The notes: generated from the letters alone by a model not told the origin. DNA of 64,000 nt from Prorocentrum cordatum (GCA_963575745.1 CAUYUJ010018499.1:15001-79000); one strand, 5' to 3'; numbered from the stretch's first letter, positions 39,510 to 50,611 are shown. Program-made: numbers and translations.

Positions 39510-39870
39510 GGGAAAAAGCAAGGGAAGCGAGGGGGCCACGAAGCTACGGGGCCAAAAAAAGCTGTGAGGGTGCCACGAAGGGCTGCAACGGGGCCACGAA
39601 GGGCAGCGAAGGGGCAACGAAAAGCTGCAACGGGGCCACGAAGGGCAGCGAGGGTGCCACGAGGGGGTGCAACGAGTCCACGAAGGGCAGCGAGGGGGCC
39701 ACGAAGGCTGCAACGGGGCCAAGAAGGGCAGCGAGGGAACCACGAAGGGCTGCAACGAGTCCACGAAGTGCAGCGAAGGGGCCACGAAGGGCTGCAACCG
39801 GTCCACGAAGGGCAGCGAAGGGGGCAACGAAGGGATGCAACGGGGCCACTAAGGGCAGCGAGATCCCGAT
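39510..39870 (+). repeat. Module M5: 21-bp GGGCCACGAAGGGCAGCGAG array, block 1
   Basis: GGGCCACGAAGGGC(A/T)GC(G/A)A(G/C)GG units, 18-21 bp, about 17 copies, ending in GCAGCGAGATCCCGATTCC. The same exit sequence ends the block at 43,330-44,050. Because 21 is a multiple of three, two frames read Gly-Pro-Arg-Arg-Ala-Ala cycles for over 120 codons. A third block is at 46,145-46,390. Confidence 0.8.
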
Positions 39871-41890
39871 TCCTAAGTAAGCCGTGAGGGAGTCCTAAGC
39901 GCGAGCGCGACTCATGGGTGCCTGAGTGTCGGGAGCGCGGCGCCCGAGCAAATTGCAAGGAATTCCAACGCAAGAACGCGATTCTTGATGAAATTGCAGT
40001 GAAGTCTCCAGCGAGAGCGCGACTCAAGAGCGCCGGGACAGCGATTCCTGAATAAATGGAAAGGAAGTCCCAAACGAGAGCACAATTCGTGAGTAATATG
40101 CGAGGAAGTCTCAGGCGGGAGCGGGGGTCCTGGCTACACTGTGAGGAAAAAGCGGGAGCCGTTGTCGTTGTCAGCCCGGGGCCACGGGCACAGTTTGAGC
40201 CGAATGACCTGCCCTGATAACAAACCTGGTGCGAGCCCCGGGGGAAGCACTTCAGTGGAAAAAAACACAGTGGTCACTTCAGAGGTGGATCAACAACAGT
40301 TTGTTCTTCAGTAGTGAGAGGTCAACACCAACAACACTCACTTTAAGACTGTTGGGTCTCACCTATTCGCGTGCCATTCAACACGTATGTCACAAAACCT
40401 CGGTAACCCGGGCTCTTCGTTTTCGATACTACCCCGTTGGGAGTATATCTTCCTTGCCTGCCGCGTGTAGTTGGTGCAGCCCCTGTAACAAGGGGAAGGG
40501 AGGACGGATGGAAAAGGGAGGGAGGAGGATGGAGCACGGGATTCGCAGGAAGGGCGCACAACAACAGCAACAACAATCAATTTAAGACTGCTCGTTTTTT
40601 GTATACTCGCGTGCCATTCAACAAGTATATACCAAACCCTCGGCACCCGCCCTTGTCGTTTTCGATTGTATCCCCCAGGGGGTATAACTTCCTTACCTGC
40701 CGCGCGTAACCGGCGCAGCCCCTGAAACATGGGGAGAGAGGACGGATGGAAGGGGGAGAGAGAAAGATGGAACACGGGATTAGCAAGAGAGGGCTAGGAA
40801 CAGAAAACACGCGGCAAAACCAGACGGGCACATCGGGCTGGTAGACCCTAACGGACGGGTCGGGGAGGCGGCCTGGAAACGGCCAGGTCGAGCAAGCGGG
40901 TTGCTAAGCGTGCGTCCTGCATGGATCGTGAAGAGAGCTCGAACGATAGCGCGATTTCCAGATAAACCGTGAAAGAGGCCAAACCGAGAGCGTGATTCCT
41001 GAGTGCCGAGGGCGCAGCGTCTGAATCAATTGCGGGGAAGTCCCACGCGAGAGCGCGAGTCCTGCATAACTTGTGAAGAATTATCAGGCGGGGGCCGCTG
41101 TCGTTGTATTTCAGGGCCCAACAATACAATTTGAGGACACCAAACTTTCCCTGATGAAAAACCGGGTGCGAGCCCCAGGGGAAGCACTTCAATTGAAACA
41201 AATTGTTCTCGGGAGGGGGGTTCACCAACAACTACCCTGTAGAAGGAACAACCAAGACAACATCAACAACAACAATCATGTTAAGTCTGTTCGCTCCTAT
41301 CTGCCAACGTGCCAACCAATACGTATATCCCAAGCCCTCGGTACCCGCCCTCGTCGTGTTCGATACTACCCCGTTGGGTGCATATATCCCTTACCTGCCA
41401 CGAGCATGTAGTGCAACCCCTGAAACAAGGGGAAGAGAGGACGGGTGGAAGGGGGAGGGAGACGAATGGAGCACGAGAGGATTTAGAAGGAGGGGGCACG
41501 GAGCAATAAACAAGTGGTAGAACCAGACGGGCAAATCGGGTGGGCAGACCCATAGCGGGCAGGTCGGGAAGGCGGGCCCAGGCGACCAGGTCGAGCAGGC
41601 GGGTTGCTGAAGCGTGTGTCCTGCATGAATCGCGAGGAAATCTCGAGCGATAGCGCGATTCGGAAGTAAATCACTAGAAAAACCAAACAGAGAGCGTGAT
41701 TCCTGAGCGCCGAGGTTGCATCGTCTGAATAAATAGCGAGGAGGTCCCACGCGACAGCGCGATTTGGGAATACATTGTAGGGAAGCATAAAGCGGGAGCC
41801 GTGACTTTCCCTGAAAACAAAGCAGGGTGCGAACCACGGGGGGAACACTTCAATTGAAAAACACAATGGTCACTGGAGGGGGTCAACAAT
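39845..41890. repeat. Reuse of modules M3, M2, M1, M4 in order
   Basis: The order is M3 (39,845), M2 (40,210), M1 (40,337), M1 (40,578), M4 (40,795), M3 (40,920), M2 (41,145), M1 (41,278), M4 (41,490), M3 (41,610), M2 (41,800). The cycle M1-M4-M3-M2 of about 700-1,200 bp repeats nearly three times from 38.5 to 41.9 kb. No coding sequence is seen. Confidence 0.7.
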
Positions 41891-42130
41891 CCGCCGGCCC
41901 CCTTGTGGGGCCACCAGGCTGTAGGGCGAAGGTTCGCAGTTTCCTGTACCAGTTGCAGCTTCCAGTTCCCACTGTTACAGTTCTGCTTATTGCTGCTTAC
42001 TGTTCCTTGTTGACTTCTTGCTGCTTGCTGTTCCTTGTTGATGGACCGCGCGAGGGGGGGAGGCCCAAAACGGACATTTTCACCACGAAGACATCGTATT
42101 GTCTGAATTTCTGGGGTGGGTAAAAATTCA

Positions 42131-42860
42131 CACCCCTCACGCAGATCGGCGAGGTCAGGGTCCAACAAAAACAAAGGATGTACCACATTTCTGAGATTTG
42201 CTGGCACCCCTCACGCAGATCGGGGGGTCAGGGCCCAGAAACAAAAAGGATTTGCCACATTTCTGAAAGTCGGCGGCACCCCTCACGCCGATCGGCAGGG
42301 TCTGTGTCCAAAAACACAAGGGAAGTATCACAATTTGAAATTTGCTGGCACCCCTCACGCAGATCGGCGGGGTCAGGGTCCAAAAACATAGGGGTGTTGC
42401 TACATTTTTCTGAAATTTGCTGGCACCCCTCACGCAGATCGACGGGGCCAGGGTGCAAACACATAAAGGATTTACCCCTCACGCAGATCGGCGGGGTCAG
42501 GGTCCAAAAAACACACATTTCCACAATCCGGTGGCACCCCTCACGCAGATCGGCAGTGTCAGGGTCCAAAAACCAAGGGGATTTGCCACATTTCTGAAAT
42601 TTGCTGGCACCCCTCACGCAAATCGGCAGGGTCAGGGACCAAAAACAAAGCAGATTTGCTACATGTCTGGAAGTCGGTGGCACCCCTCACGCAGATCGGC
42701 GGGGTCTGGGTCCGACAACATATGGGATTTGCAACATTTCTGAACTTTGCGGGCACCCCTCACGCAGATCGGCGGGGTCAAGGTCCAAAATCACAAAGGA
42801 TTTGCCACATTTCTGAAATTCGGTGGCACCCGTGACGCAGATCCGTAGGGTCAGGGTCGA
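42131..42860. repeat. 73-bp satellite, type 2
   Basis: CACCCCTCACGCAGATCGGC recurs at 42,131, 42,205, 42,277, 42,349, 42,424, 42,475 (unit shortened by about 22), 42,535, 42,608, 42,681, 42,754 and 42,827, mostly 72-75 bases apart. Units continue GGGGTCAGGGTCCAAAAACA, AAGGATTTGCCACATTTCTG, AAATTTGCTGG. The period equals that of the 6.8-8.5 kb satellite, but the sequences are not clearly related. Confidence 0.9.
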
Positions 42861-43209
42861 AAAACAAACAAGTCCTGACACTGCTTCATGGCGGCGCCCA
42901 GATTAGCTTTTGCATCTCCCATTATCCGAGACAGGGGGCCGCCAGCATCGGGCGAAGCCCTTACGGATCATTCTTCTTCAGTAGTGAGAGTTCAACAACA
43001 ACAACAACAATCATGTCAAGACTGTTCGATCTTGTCTGCTCGAGTGTCATTCAACGTGTGTTTCCCAAACCCTCGATACCCGCCCTCTTCGTCTTCGATC
43101 GTGCCCTTCTTGTAGGGTATGTATTTCTTCACTGCAGGCTGGGCCCCGGCAAACGGCGGAGCGGCCGCGAACCGTCGGCCTGGCCAGCGGCAGCGCTGAT
43201 CGGCGGCAA

Positions 43210-44050
43210 CCCGACCACAAGAGGGACGGACAGGAGACCGGCCACGACAACGACGACGACAACGACGGCGGCGACGATGACGACGACGAAAAACGACGAC
43301 GGGCGAAAGCGAGAGCGAGAGCGAGAGCGATTGCGACAGCGGGGCCACGAAGGGCAGGAAGGGGGCCACGAAAGGCGACAGCGGTGCCACGACGGGCATC
43401 CGCACGGGGCCGCAAAGGGCGCGAGCGAGCGGGGGCCACGAAGGGCAGACAACGCGCGGCTTCAGAGGGCGACGACGGGGCCGCGGAGGGCAGCAGAGGG
43501 GCCACGTAGGAAAGCGAAGCGGTCACAAAGGCAAGGCCGATAGCGGGGCCACGATTGGCTTGCATGTGGGGGGGGCCACGGCGGGCGCGAACGAGCGGAG
43601 GCCGCGATGGGCATGCGTATGGTGGGCCGCAAACGGAAGGGACGGATCCACGGAGGGGAGTAGCGGGGCCACGAAGGGCAGCGAGGGGGCCACGAAGAGG
43701 GGCAGACAGCGGGGCCACGAAGCGCATGCATATGGGGCGACGACGGGCGCGCACGAGCGGGGGCCACGAAGGGCATACGTATACGGAGCCACGAAGGGCA
43801 GCGAGGGAGCCACGAAGAGCTGCAACGGGGCCACGAAGGGCAGCGAGGGGGCCACGAAGGGCTGCAACGGGGCCACGACACAAAGCGAGGGGGGCACGAA
43901 GGACTGCAACGGGGCCACGACGGGCGCGAATGAACGGGAGCCACGAAGGGCTGCAACGGGGCCACGAAGGGCAGGAGGGGGCCACGAAGGGCTGCAACTG
44001 GTCCGAGGGGGCCACGAAGGGCTGCAACGAGGCCACGAAGGGCAGCGAGA
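43210..44050. repeat. GAC-rich stretch and 21-bp array, block 2
   Basis: ACGACGACAACGACGG-rich sequence (43,228-43,300) and GAGAGCGAGAGCGA (43,307-43,335) precede about 35 units of the GGGCCACGAAGGGC array, with GCATACGTATACGG-like insertions at 43,610, 43,730 and 43,785. It exits through GCAGCGAGATCCCGATTCC into M3 at 44,045. Confidence 0.8.
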
Positions 44051-44480
44051 TCCCGATTCCGAAAAAACTGTGAGGGAGTCCTAAGCGTGAGCGCGACTCG
44101 TGGGTACCTGAGTGTCGGGAGCGCGGCGTTTGAGTAAATTGCAGGAAATTCCGACGCAAGAGCGCGAGCATTGAGATAATTGCAAGAGCAAGTCTCCAGC
44201 GAGAGCGAGACTCCAGAGCGCCGAGAGTGATTCCGGATCAACTTGTAAGGAAGTACCAAGCGAGAGCGCGACTCCCTAGGAAATTGCGAGGATGTCTCAG
44301 GCGGGAGTGGGGGTCCTGGCTAAATTGTAAGGAAGTCTTAGGCGGGAGCCGTTGTTGGTGTAATCTGGGGGACACGGGCACAGTTCGAGCCGAGTGGCTT
44401 CGCCTGATTAAAACCTGGGTGCAAGCCCCTGGGCAAGCACTTCAAAAATCACAATGATCACCGGAGGGGGGATCAACAAT
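44045..44480. repeat. M3 and M2 modules
   Basis: M3 units to about 44,365, including TTGCGAGGATGTCTCAGGCG (44,284), whose complement matches the 65-bp satellite core including its ACATCC spelling. Then M2 at 44,395-44,475. Bases 44,480-44,790 are unclassified. Confidence 0.7.
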
Positions 44481-44789
44481 ACTTTCTCTTCCGCAGTGAG
44501 AGCTCGACATAACCAACAACAACAACGACACCAACAATACATTTACCCTCATGCGCGATGTTTCCACACGAAGCATACGACTACCATGATAACCATCCAC
44601 GTAATGGGGGACTCTTGTTCTATAGCGGCCTCCGTCATTCCCATTCCCAGATCTCTCACCCAATGAGGTCTTGCAAACACCTCCCCCGAGGAATTTCGAC
44701 ATATCCCACCTCGAAAACACATGCCCGCGCTTTGCTGCGCCGATGCGAAGCCGCCAGTGGAGCCCCAGCGAGGGGTAAAGCGCAAGGAA

Positions 44790-45477
44790 GTATCGAACGA
44801 CAGGATTGCATTGGTGGGGATGGGGGCTGTCGGCGGTGAGGCAAGGACCTGGCCCTGAATAGAAAGGGGGGAAGTCTCGAGCAGGGCTGCTGTTGTTGTT
44901 GGGAGCGGCGCCAATCCTGAAGAGAGTAGGGCGCTAATCCAGCGTAAAGCAAAACAATGCCTGGAGCGGGAGCGCTGGCTTTGTTGGGACGGCGGCTTTC
45001 GGCGGCGAGGAGGAGGAACACCGCCTTGAGTAAGAAAGGAGGAAGCATCGAGCGGGAGCCGTGGTTTTGTCGGGACAGGGGCTGTCGGCGGCGAGGAACA
45101 GCACCGTCTTCAGGAAACAGGGAGGAGGCCTCAAGCGGGAGCGTTGTTCTTGCTGGGAGCGGCGGCAATTCAAAAGAGAAGCGGGCGCCAGTCCAGCGTA
45201 AAACGGAAGGAAGTCTCGGGCGGGAGCGCTGGTTTTGTCGGGGCGGCGGCTTTCGGCGGCGAGGAGGAGCACCGCCTTGAAAAAAAAGGGAGTAAGCCTC
45301 GAGCGGGAGCGTTGTTTTTGCTGGGGGCGGCGCCGATGAGAGAAAGACTAGAGCGCCAGTCCAAGGTAAAACGGGAGGATGTCTCGAGCGGGAGCGCCTG
45401 TTTTGTTAGGACGGCGGTTTTCGGCGGCGAGCAAGAACACCAGCCTTGACTAAAGAAAGAGTCTCGAGCGGGAGCGT

Positions 45478-45480
<3 letters not shown>
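44790..45480 (-). repeat. Dimeric GCGGGAGCG array, about 170-bp unit
   Basis: Two half-units alternate three to four times. One has GTTGTT(C/T)TTGCTGGGAGCGG and GCGCCAGTCCAGCGTAAAAC. The other has GCTGGTTTTGTCGGGACGGC and GGCTTTCGGCGGCGAGGAGG. Each half begins GAAGTCTCGAGCGGGAGCG or a variant, the same core as module M3. At 45,375-45,390 the complement is exactly CGCTCGAGACATCCTC, as in the 16-18 kb elements. Confidence 0.7.
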
Positions 45481-45627
<147 letters not shown>

Positions 45628-45786
45628 GGGGCCGGTCTTGGCGGTCCCCCAAGCCGCTCGAGCGTGAGCCTCATTTTCAATGCAAATGTAGCCAGCGCCT
45701 CGGCGAGAGTGCCAGGGCGCCTTTCAGGTGTCCAACCGTAACAATTGTTTAGTAAGAAACAGTCAGCAACAACAACAACAACAAAA

Positions 45787-46033
45787 ATTTTAAGACTGTT
45801 CGCCCTAATCTGCTCGAGTGCCCAATAACGCGTATTTCCCAAACCCTCGATACCCGCAGTCTTCGTCTTCGATCGAACTCCTTTTGTGGGGTACACTTTT
45901 TTTCTCTGCAGGCCGGGCCCCGGCAAGCGGCGGGGCGGCCGCGGACCGTCGGCCTGGCAAGCGGCACCGCTGATCGGCGGGGCGGCCGCGGATCGTCGAC
46001 CCGACCCCAAGAGGGACGGACAGGGGACCGACC

Positions 46034-46075
<42 letters not shown>

Positions 46076-46390
46076 TCGAAGACGACGGCGACGACGACGA
46101 CGACGGCGACGACGAGCGAAAGCGAGAGCGAGAGAGAGAGAACGACAGCAGGGCCACGAAGGGCACGAAGTAGGCCGCGAAGGGCGACAGCGGGGACACG
46201 AAGGGAATGCGTATGGGGCAACGAAGAGCGCGAACGAGCGGGGGCCACGAAGTGCAGATAATGCGGGGTCACAGAAGGCAACTATGGGGCCACTGAGGGT
46301 AGCAACTGGGCCACGTAGGACAGTGAGGGGGACACAAATGGCGACAGCGGGGCCACGAAGGGCATGCACATGGGGCCACAACGGGTGCGA
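45787..46390. repeat. M1 copy 7, GAC tract and 21-bp array, block 3
   Basis: The M1 module starts TTTTAAGACTGTTCGCCC (45,788) and is followed by GGCCGGGCCCCGGCAAGCGG, as after the M1 copy at 43,013. The GAC run is 46,033-46,072. Then come GAAAGCGAGAGCGAGAG and the GGGCCACGAAGGGC array to 46,390. The order M1-GAC-GAGAGC-M5 repeats that of 43,013-44,050, so these 1-kb composites are paralogous. Confidence 0.7.
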
Positions 46391-46775
46391 CTCCTGGGTG
46401 CCTGGGTGTCGGGAACGGGGCGCTTGGGCAAATTGCAGGAAATTCCAACGCAGGGCCATTCTTCAGTAAGTTGCAAGCAAATCTCCAGCGAGAGCGCGAC
46501 TCCAGAGCGCCGGGAGAGCGATTCCTTAATAAATTGACGAAGTCCCAAGCGAGAGCGCGATTCCTGAATAAAATGCGAGGAAGTCTCGGGCGGGAGCGGG
46601 GGTCCTGGCTAAATTGTAAGGAAGTCTCAGGCGGGAGCCGTTGTTGTTGTAACCCGGGGGCCAGGGGCCCAGTTTGAGCAGGAAGGCTTTCCCTGTCAAA
46701 AACCAGGGTGCGAGCGTCGAGGGGCACACTTTGATTGAGATAAAACAGTATGCGCCGGTGTGGGGGATCAACAAT
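46385..46775. repeat. M3 and M2 modules, last copies
   Basis: M3 units (GAGAGCGCGATTCCTGAATA) to about 46,645, then M2 with AAAACCAGGGTGCGAGCG. It repeats the order seen at 44,045-44,475. Confidence 0.7.
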
Positions 46776-46797
46776 AATAACTCTTCAGAAGTGAGAA

Positions 46798-46872
46798 TTC
46801 AACAACATCAACAACAACAGCAACAACAACAACAGCAACAACAACAACAACAGCAACAACAACAACAACAGC

Positions 46873-46921
<49 letters not shown>

Positions 46922-46923
46922 CC

Positions 46924-46963
<40 letters not shown>

Positions 46964-46975
46964 CAATCAACAACA
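46798..46975. repeat. CAA tract
   Basis: About 59 CAA/CAG-type triplets, the longest in the window. It ends at the fragment shared with 25,478 (AAATGCTGTCCAAAACCGG). Poly-Gln and poly-Leu/Val frames are artefacts. Confidence 0.9.
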
Positions 46976-47223
46976 AATGCTGTCCAAAACCGGCAGCGGC
47001 CGCTGTTGGGCAGGCGATTGTTTGCCTCAAGCGGATAGTTAACGCCTGCGGCGAAACCAACGACAGACCATTGAACACAAGGGTGGGCAAGATACGTTGT
47101 CGGTCTTCGTCGCCACTCTTTCCTCCAACCGGCATGAAAGAAAGACGTCAGCAGGGGCACGGCTCCTGGACCCCACGGCCATCCCCCAGGGCCAACCTTT
47201 CATCCTTCCTTACCTAGGGCTCC

Positions 47224-47375
47224 CAACTTCGCGCTTCGCGCTGCGCGAAGCGCGAAGCGCGAATAACTTCGCGCTCTCGCGCCGCCCTCCCAGAAGGAGA
47301 ATAGGAGGACGAGGAGGAGGGGGAGAAGGAACGAGGACCGCGAAGCGCGAAGCGCGAATAACTTCGCGCCCTCGA
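47224..47375. repeat. GCGAAGCGCGAAGCGCG inverted and direct repeats
   Basis: CTTCGCGCTTCGCGC and GCGCGAAGCGCGAAG (47,227-47,257) form a hairpin with near-perfect 15-bp arms. GCGAAGCGCGAAGCGCGAAT-AACTTCGCGC then recurs directly at 47,340-47,372. Between them lies a short purine-rich stretch. Confidence 0.75.
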
Positions 47376-47611
47376 GGGAGCCCTTGCTTACGGGGCCCGT
47401 GGAAGGCCTCAGGAGGCAGAAGACGGCGGACAACCTCGGGGCCCCACTGCGGCAACTCACGAGAGCCTCCCATGCCATCCTGACTCCTGCGAATCGGCGC
47501 CAGTCGATGCAACGTCGACGCCGATCGACGCTACATCGGCGCTGCCTCGTCGACCACCAGGCGCGGATCGATGCGGGTGCGTCCTGAAGACATACGGCCA
47601 AGAAGCCGAAG

Positions 47612-47796
47612 AAGGACGCGCGGTAAGGACGCAAGACCCTCGAAGCCGAATTGGGAGTTTTGGTGCGGCGGACGACGAAAACCCCGTGAGCGGGCAAGCG
47701 AAAGAGACCAAGGACGAGCCGCAGGAGCAAGGAAGAGCAAGGACGCGAGGGTACCCTGAGCAAAGTCGCGCGTCCTTGTTAGGATTTTTGACTGTA
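47612..47796. mobile_element. Small inverted-repeat element, family B, copy 3
   Basis: AAGGACGCGC (47,612-47,621) is inverted at 47,768-47,777. GGTAAGGACGCAAGACCCTC, AGCAAGGACGCGAGGGTACC and TTTTTGACTG-TA match the other family B copies. CGATGC/CGACGCCGATCG-rich sequence at 47,490-47,590 may be an eroded family F interior. Confidence 0.55.
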
Positions 47797-48590
47797 ATCA
47801 AGGGGAACGAAGAATGACATAAACATAAAAACTCGGAGGTCCGCGCGGATTCCTCGGATCGGAGCTGGAAGCCCCTCCCTGGCGCGCGGAGCGCGCCAGG
47901 GGCGGCGCCGGAGGCGCCGCCAGGGGGTCCAGCGCGGCTCCAACAAATCCGCGCGGACCTGTGAGTCTTTACGTTTACGTCATTGTTCGCTCCCCCAACT
48001 CAAGGCTCCTATGATCTGCTTCCGAAAGGCCCGTCGCCCCAGGACCCCTCTTCCTCACACGGATTAGGGGGCCCGTGGATCTGGAGCGTCGCCGCTCGAT
48101 CCAGGGATCGGGGAAGGTGCCTCCGAAACTCAAGGGCAATGCCGCCCGATCCGGCGACGCGTGGCACCGATTCTGCACGAACGCAAGACCCGCCGCTCGT
48201 CCACTAGTCTTCATCCATGTTTGCGTTCCTTCAGCACCCATGGTCCTCCGTGGCGATCCAGGCTCCCGCCCGCCCGAGCGCTCCTCTCCCCGCCCCTTGC
48301 CGGCCCAGCCGTTGGGGGGCGGCCGTCTCTGGAGGTCAGGCACGTGTCCCTGGCGCGCCGCACGGGTGGTGCTGAGGGCTGGGGTTAATGTGTTCGTCTG
48401 CGCTCAAGGTAATGCAATGAGGCGGGTCGAGTCGGACAGGCTCGGGCGGGTGGACCCTGACGGGCGGCTCGAACGGGCGGACACTAACAGACGGACTGGG
48501 TCGTTGGATCCATAAAGCGGGTGGGCGTGCTTTCAAGCAAGCAAGCTGGCAGGCCCTGACTGGCGGGCCGGGTGGTCGGATTGAAACAGT
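47797..48590. other. Unclassified GC-rich sequence with a hairpin
   Basis: CTGGCGCGCGGAGCGCGCCAG (47,879) is a short palindrome. GGTCCGCGCGGATT (47,842) and AATCCGCGCGGACC (47,946) are inverse over 14 bases, so 47,842-47,959 is a larger foldback. The region to 48,590 has no credible gene. Confidence 0.5.
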
Positions 48591-48594
48591 CATT

Positions 48595-49430
48595 TGACGA
48601 CGACCCTTTTGGGCCATCTTGGGCCCTCTTGGGCCTCTCTTGGGCTGTCTTGGGGCTCCTCGGGGGCGTCTGGGGCACTGGGAAGACGAAGCAAGGGAGT
48701 ATGCTAAAAATGTACGTTGTACTACGGGGACGGTCTGATTTTTGCCTCTTGAAGGCCATCTTGGGGCCCTCTTCGGCCATCTTGAAGCCATCTCGGGCCC
48801 TCTGGGGCCTCGCTCAGGCTGTCCTGGAGACTATAGGGGGCCCTGGGAGCCCGGAAGTAATGATCCCGGAGAGGCTTCCGGGAACATGATTTCGAACGGG
48901 GCCCTCTTGGGCCTCCCTGAGGCCGTCTTGGGGGCCTTCTGGGCCGGCTTCGGGGCCTCTTGGGCCGTCTTGGGGGGTTCCGTGAGGCTCACAGGGCGAC
49001 CCTTTTGGGCCGTATTGGGCCCTCTTGGGTCTCTCTTGGGCTGTGTTGGGGCTCCGCGGGGGCGTCTGGGGCACTGTGAAGACGAAGCCAGTGAGCATGC
49101 TGAAAATGCACGTTTTGCTAATGAAATGGGCCGATTTGTGCCTCTTGAAAGCCCTCTTGTGGGGCCCTCTTCGGCCATCTTCAAGCCATCTCGGGCCCTC
49201 CTGGGCCTCGCTGAGGCTGTCCTGGGGCTCAATGGGGGGCCCTGTGAGCCCAGAAGTAATGATCCCGGAGAGGCTTCCGGGAACATGATTTCGAACGGGG
49301 CCCTCTTGGGCCTCCCTGAGGCCGTCTTGGGGGCCTTCTGGGCCGGCTTCGGGGCCTCTTGGGCCGTCTTGGGGGGTTCCGTGAGCCCCACAGGCCGACC
49401 CTTTTGGGCCGTATTGGGCCCTGGCTCATG
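48595..49430 (-). repeat. CTTGGGGCC satellite in about 400-bp units (block S7)
   Basis: AGTAATGATCCCGGAGAGGC-TTCCGGGAACATGATTTCG occurs at 48,856 and 49,255 and again at 50,724. CTTTTGGGCC(A/G)T(C/A)TTGGGCC and GACGAAGC(A/C) linkers occur at matching positions. So two 400-bp higher-order units lie here and one lies beyond the retrogene. Confidence 0.8.
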
Positions 49431-49599
49431 CCCACGAAAAGCATGCGGCCGCATATGGGAACCCAGAAACGCATGCCAGCGCACGGGGCGCCCACAGTGC
49501 AGCCACAGGCAGGGTCAATACGAAACATTGGAAGCGTATCTGCTCCTATTTTTCCCTGATCAAGGCAACTCGCCTAGCCATCATATGGACATGTATCGC

Positions 49600-49606
49600 A
49601 ACGAGG

Positions 49607-49642
<36 letters not shown>

Positions 49643-49752
49643 GAGAAAAAGAGAGAAAGACAAAGACAGACAGAGACAGACAGAAAAAGGGAGAGAGAAA
49701 AAAAGACAGAGAGACAGAGACAAAAAGAGAGAGAGAGAGAGGGAGAAACAAA
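49600..49752. repeat. GAGA/GACA microsatellite
   Basis: GAGAGA and GACAGACAGA with AAAGAGAGA, about 150 bp. It is preceded at 49,553 by CCCTGATCAAGGCAACTCGC, a member of the dispersed word group at 5,712. Confidence 0.9.
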
Positions 49753-50134
49753 AATGAAGCTCTCCAGGCGCCTGGTCATAGTAAGGGCGCGAGGCATGAT
49801 GAAGAGCGCTCCAAGGAAGCGCTCTCAAAGGTCACGAGCTACACAAGTGGCGCTCTCATGCACAAGTGGCGCGGAAAAAAAAACAGATAATAATTCAGGT
49901 TCAGGAAGACGCAACTACAAGCGCGCGACACCAGGCGAGCAGGACAACCGCTCGGGTGAAACGTGGCTGGCCGAAGCACATCGCTCTCCGACCGAGTTGC
50001 TGATGAAAAAATTAATTAAGGTGTTGAACGGCACTAAAGGAGAAAACAAAAACGACGAGGCACCTGCGCGATGTGAGGTGAGACACCGCCGCGGCGACGC
50101 AGGTGCAGTGACCGAGCTGGTGCCCGGGATGGGG

Positions 50135-50530
50135 TCACGAGGATTCCGGCGGCGACCTCCCCGGGGGGCCCGTGGCCGCCTCGGCGCGGTCGGCGAGGGG
50201 CTCCGCGGCCGGCTCCCCGACCGCCGCGGGCGAGGCCTCCGCGACGCCGTGGCCTCCGCCGGGCCGCCGCGCGCGGAGCGCCAGCACCGCCGCGCCCACC
50301 CACCTCGTCGGCTCGCTGGCTGGAGCCGCCTGCAGCGCCGTCGCCGACTCGGGCTCGGCCTCGGGCGCCCGCCAGAACCCGTCGAGCTCCTCCTCTGAGA
50401 TCGAGGGGCGGTGCTTCACGACGCCCTCCTTGAGGCCGAAGAGGGAGGAGGGCTGCTTGTGCTGGGGCTGCTTCGTGCTCGCGCCGAGTTCGCGGCTGCG
50501 CAAGAGAGCCATGTTGCGCTCCAGCGACAT
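50135..50530 (-). CDS. Retrocopied gene, unknown product (131 codons)
   Basis: The frame opens at ATG 50,530-50,528 (GGTGGGATGTCGCTGG) and ends at TGA 50,137-50,135. Codons are strongly G/C-ending, unlike other frames here. The N-terminus reads MSLERNMALLRSRELGAS, then a basic Gln-rich stretch, then SSLFGLKEGVVKHRPSISEE and ELDGFWRAPEAEPESATAL. The rest is Ala/Pro/Gly-rich (AAPASEPTRWVGAAVLALRA). No signal peptide or family recognised. A relict spliced leader lies 56 bases upstream, so it derives from an mRNA. A T-rich stretch and AG near 50,035-50,055 might be a later acceptor, so the C-terminus could differ. Confidence 0.65.
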   Translation of the reverse strand: MSLERNMALLRSRELGASTKQPQHKQPSSLFGLKEGVVKHRPSISEEELDGFWRAPEAEPESATALQAAPASEPTRWVGAAVLALRARRPGGGHGVAEASPAAVGEPAAEPLADRAEAATGPPGRSPPESS

Positions 50531-50586
50531 CCCACCCAAGATATGTTAGCCGAGTGGCAGGAAAGAGATGGCTCGACCTCAAACGG

Positions 50587-50608
50587 CTTGAGCCAAAATG
50601 GCGACGGA
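50587..50608 (-). other. Relict dinoflagellate spliced leader
   Basis: The minus strand reads TCCGTCGCCATTTTGG then CTCAAG. Against the 22-base leader added to dinoflagellate mRNAs (recalled from the literature; D-CCGTAG-CCATTTTGGCTCAAG) there is one difference, C for A at position 6. It is full length including the first base. Sequence directly above 50,608 is CTTGGGG satellite, so the leader's first base marks the insertion boundary. The downstream order leader, 5' UTR, ATG is that of a processed mRNA copy. Confidence 0.8.
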
Positions 50609-50611
50609 TTG

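Noticed and set aside
42131-42860. Array of 38-bp constant and about 35-bp less constant parts, superficially like a CRISPR
   Set aside because: The 'spacer' parts are homologous to one another (AAGGATTTGCCACATTTCTG in nearly all), there is no cas gene, and the context is eukaryotic.
43047-44171. 374-codon minus frame with PFVAPLQPFVAP repeats
   Set aside because: Antisense translation of the 21-bp GGGCCACGAAGGGC array.
48800-48830. Further spliced-leader-like words (CTTGAGCC, CTTGAAGCC) in the satellite
   Set aside because: They are ordinary satellite variants (GTCTTGAGCCCCTC, CATCTTGAAGCC) lacking the CCATTTTGG part; only 50,587-50,608 matches over full length.
49754-50398. 214-codon plus frame antisense to the retrogene
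   Set aside because: Open only because the minus-strand gene is G/C-third-biased; the leader, UTR and ATG order support the minus strand.
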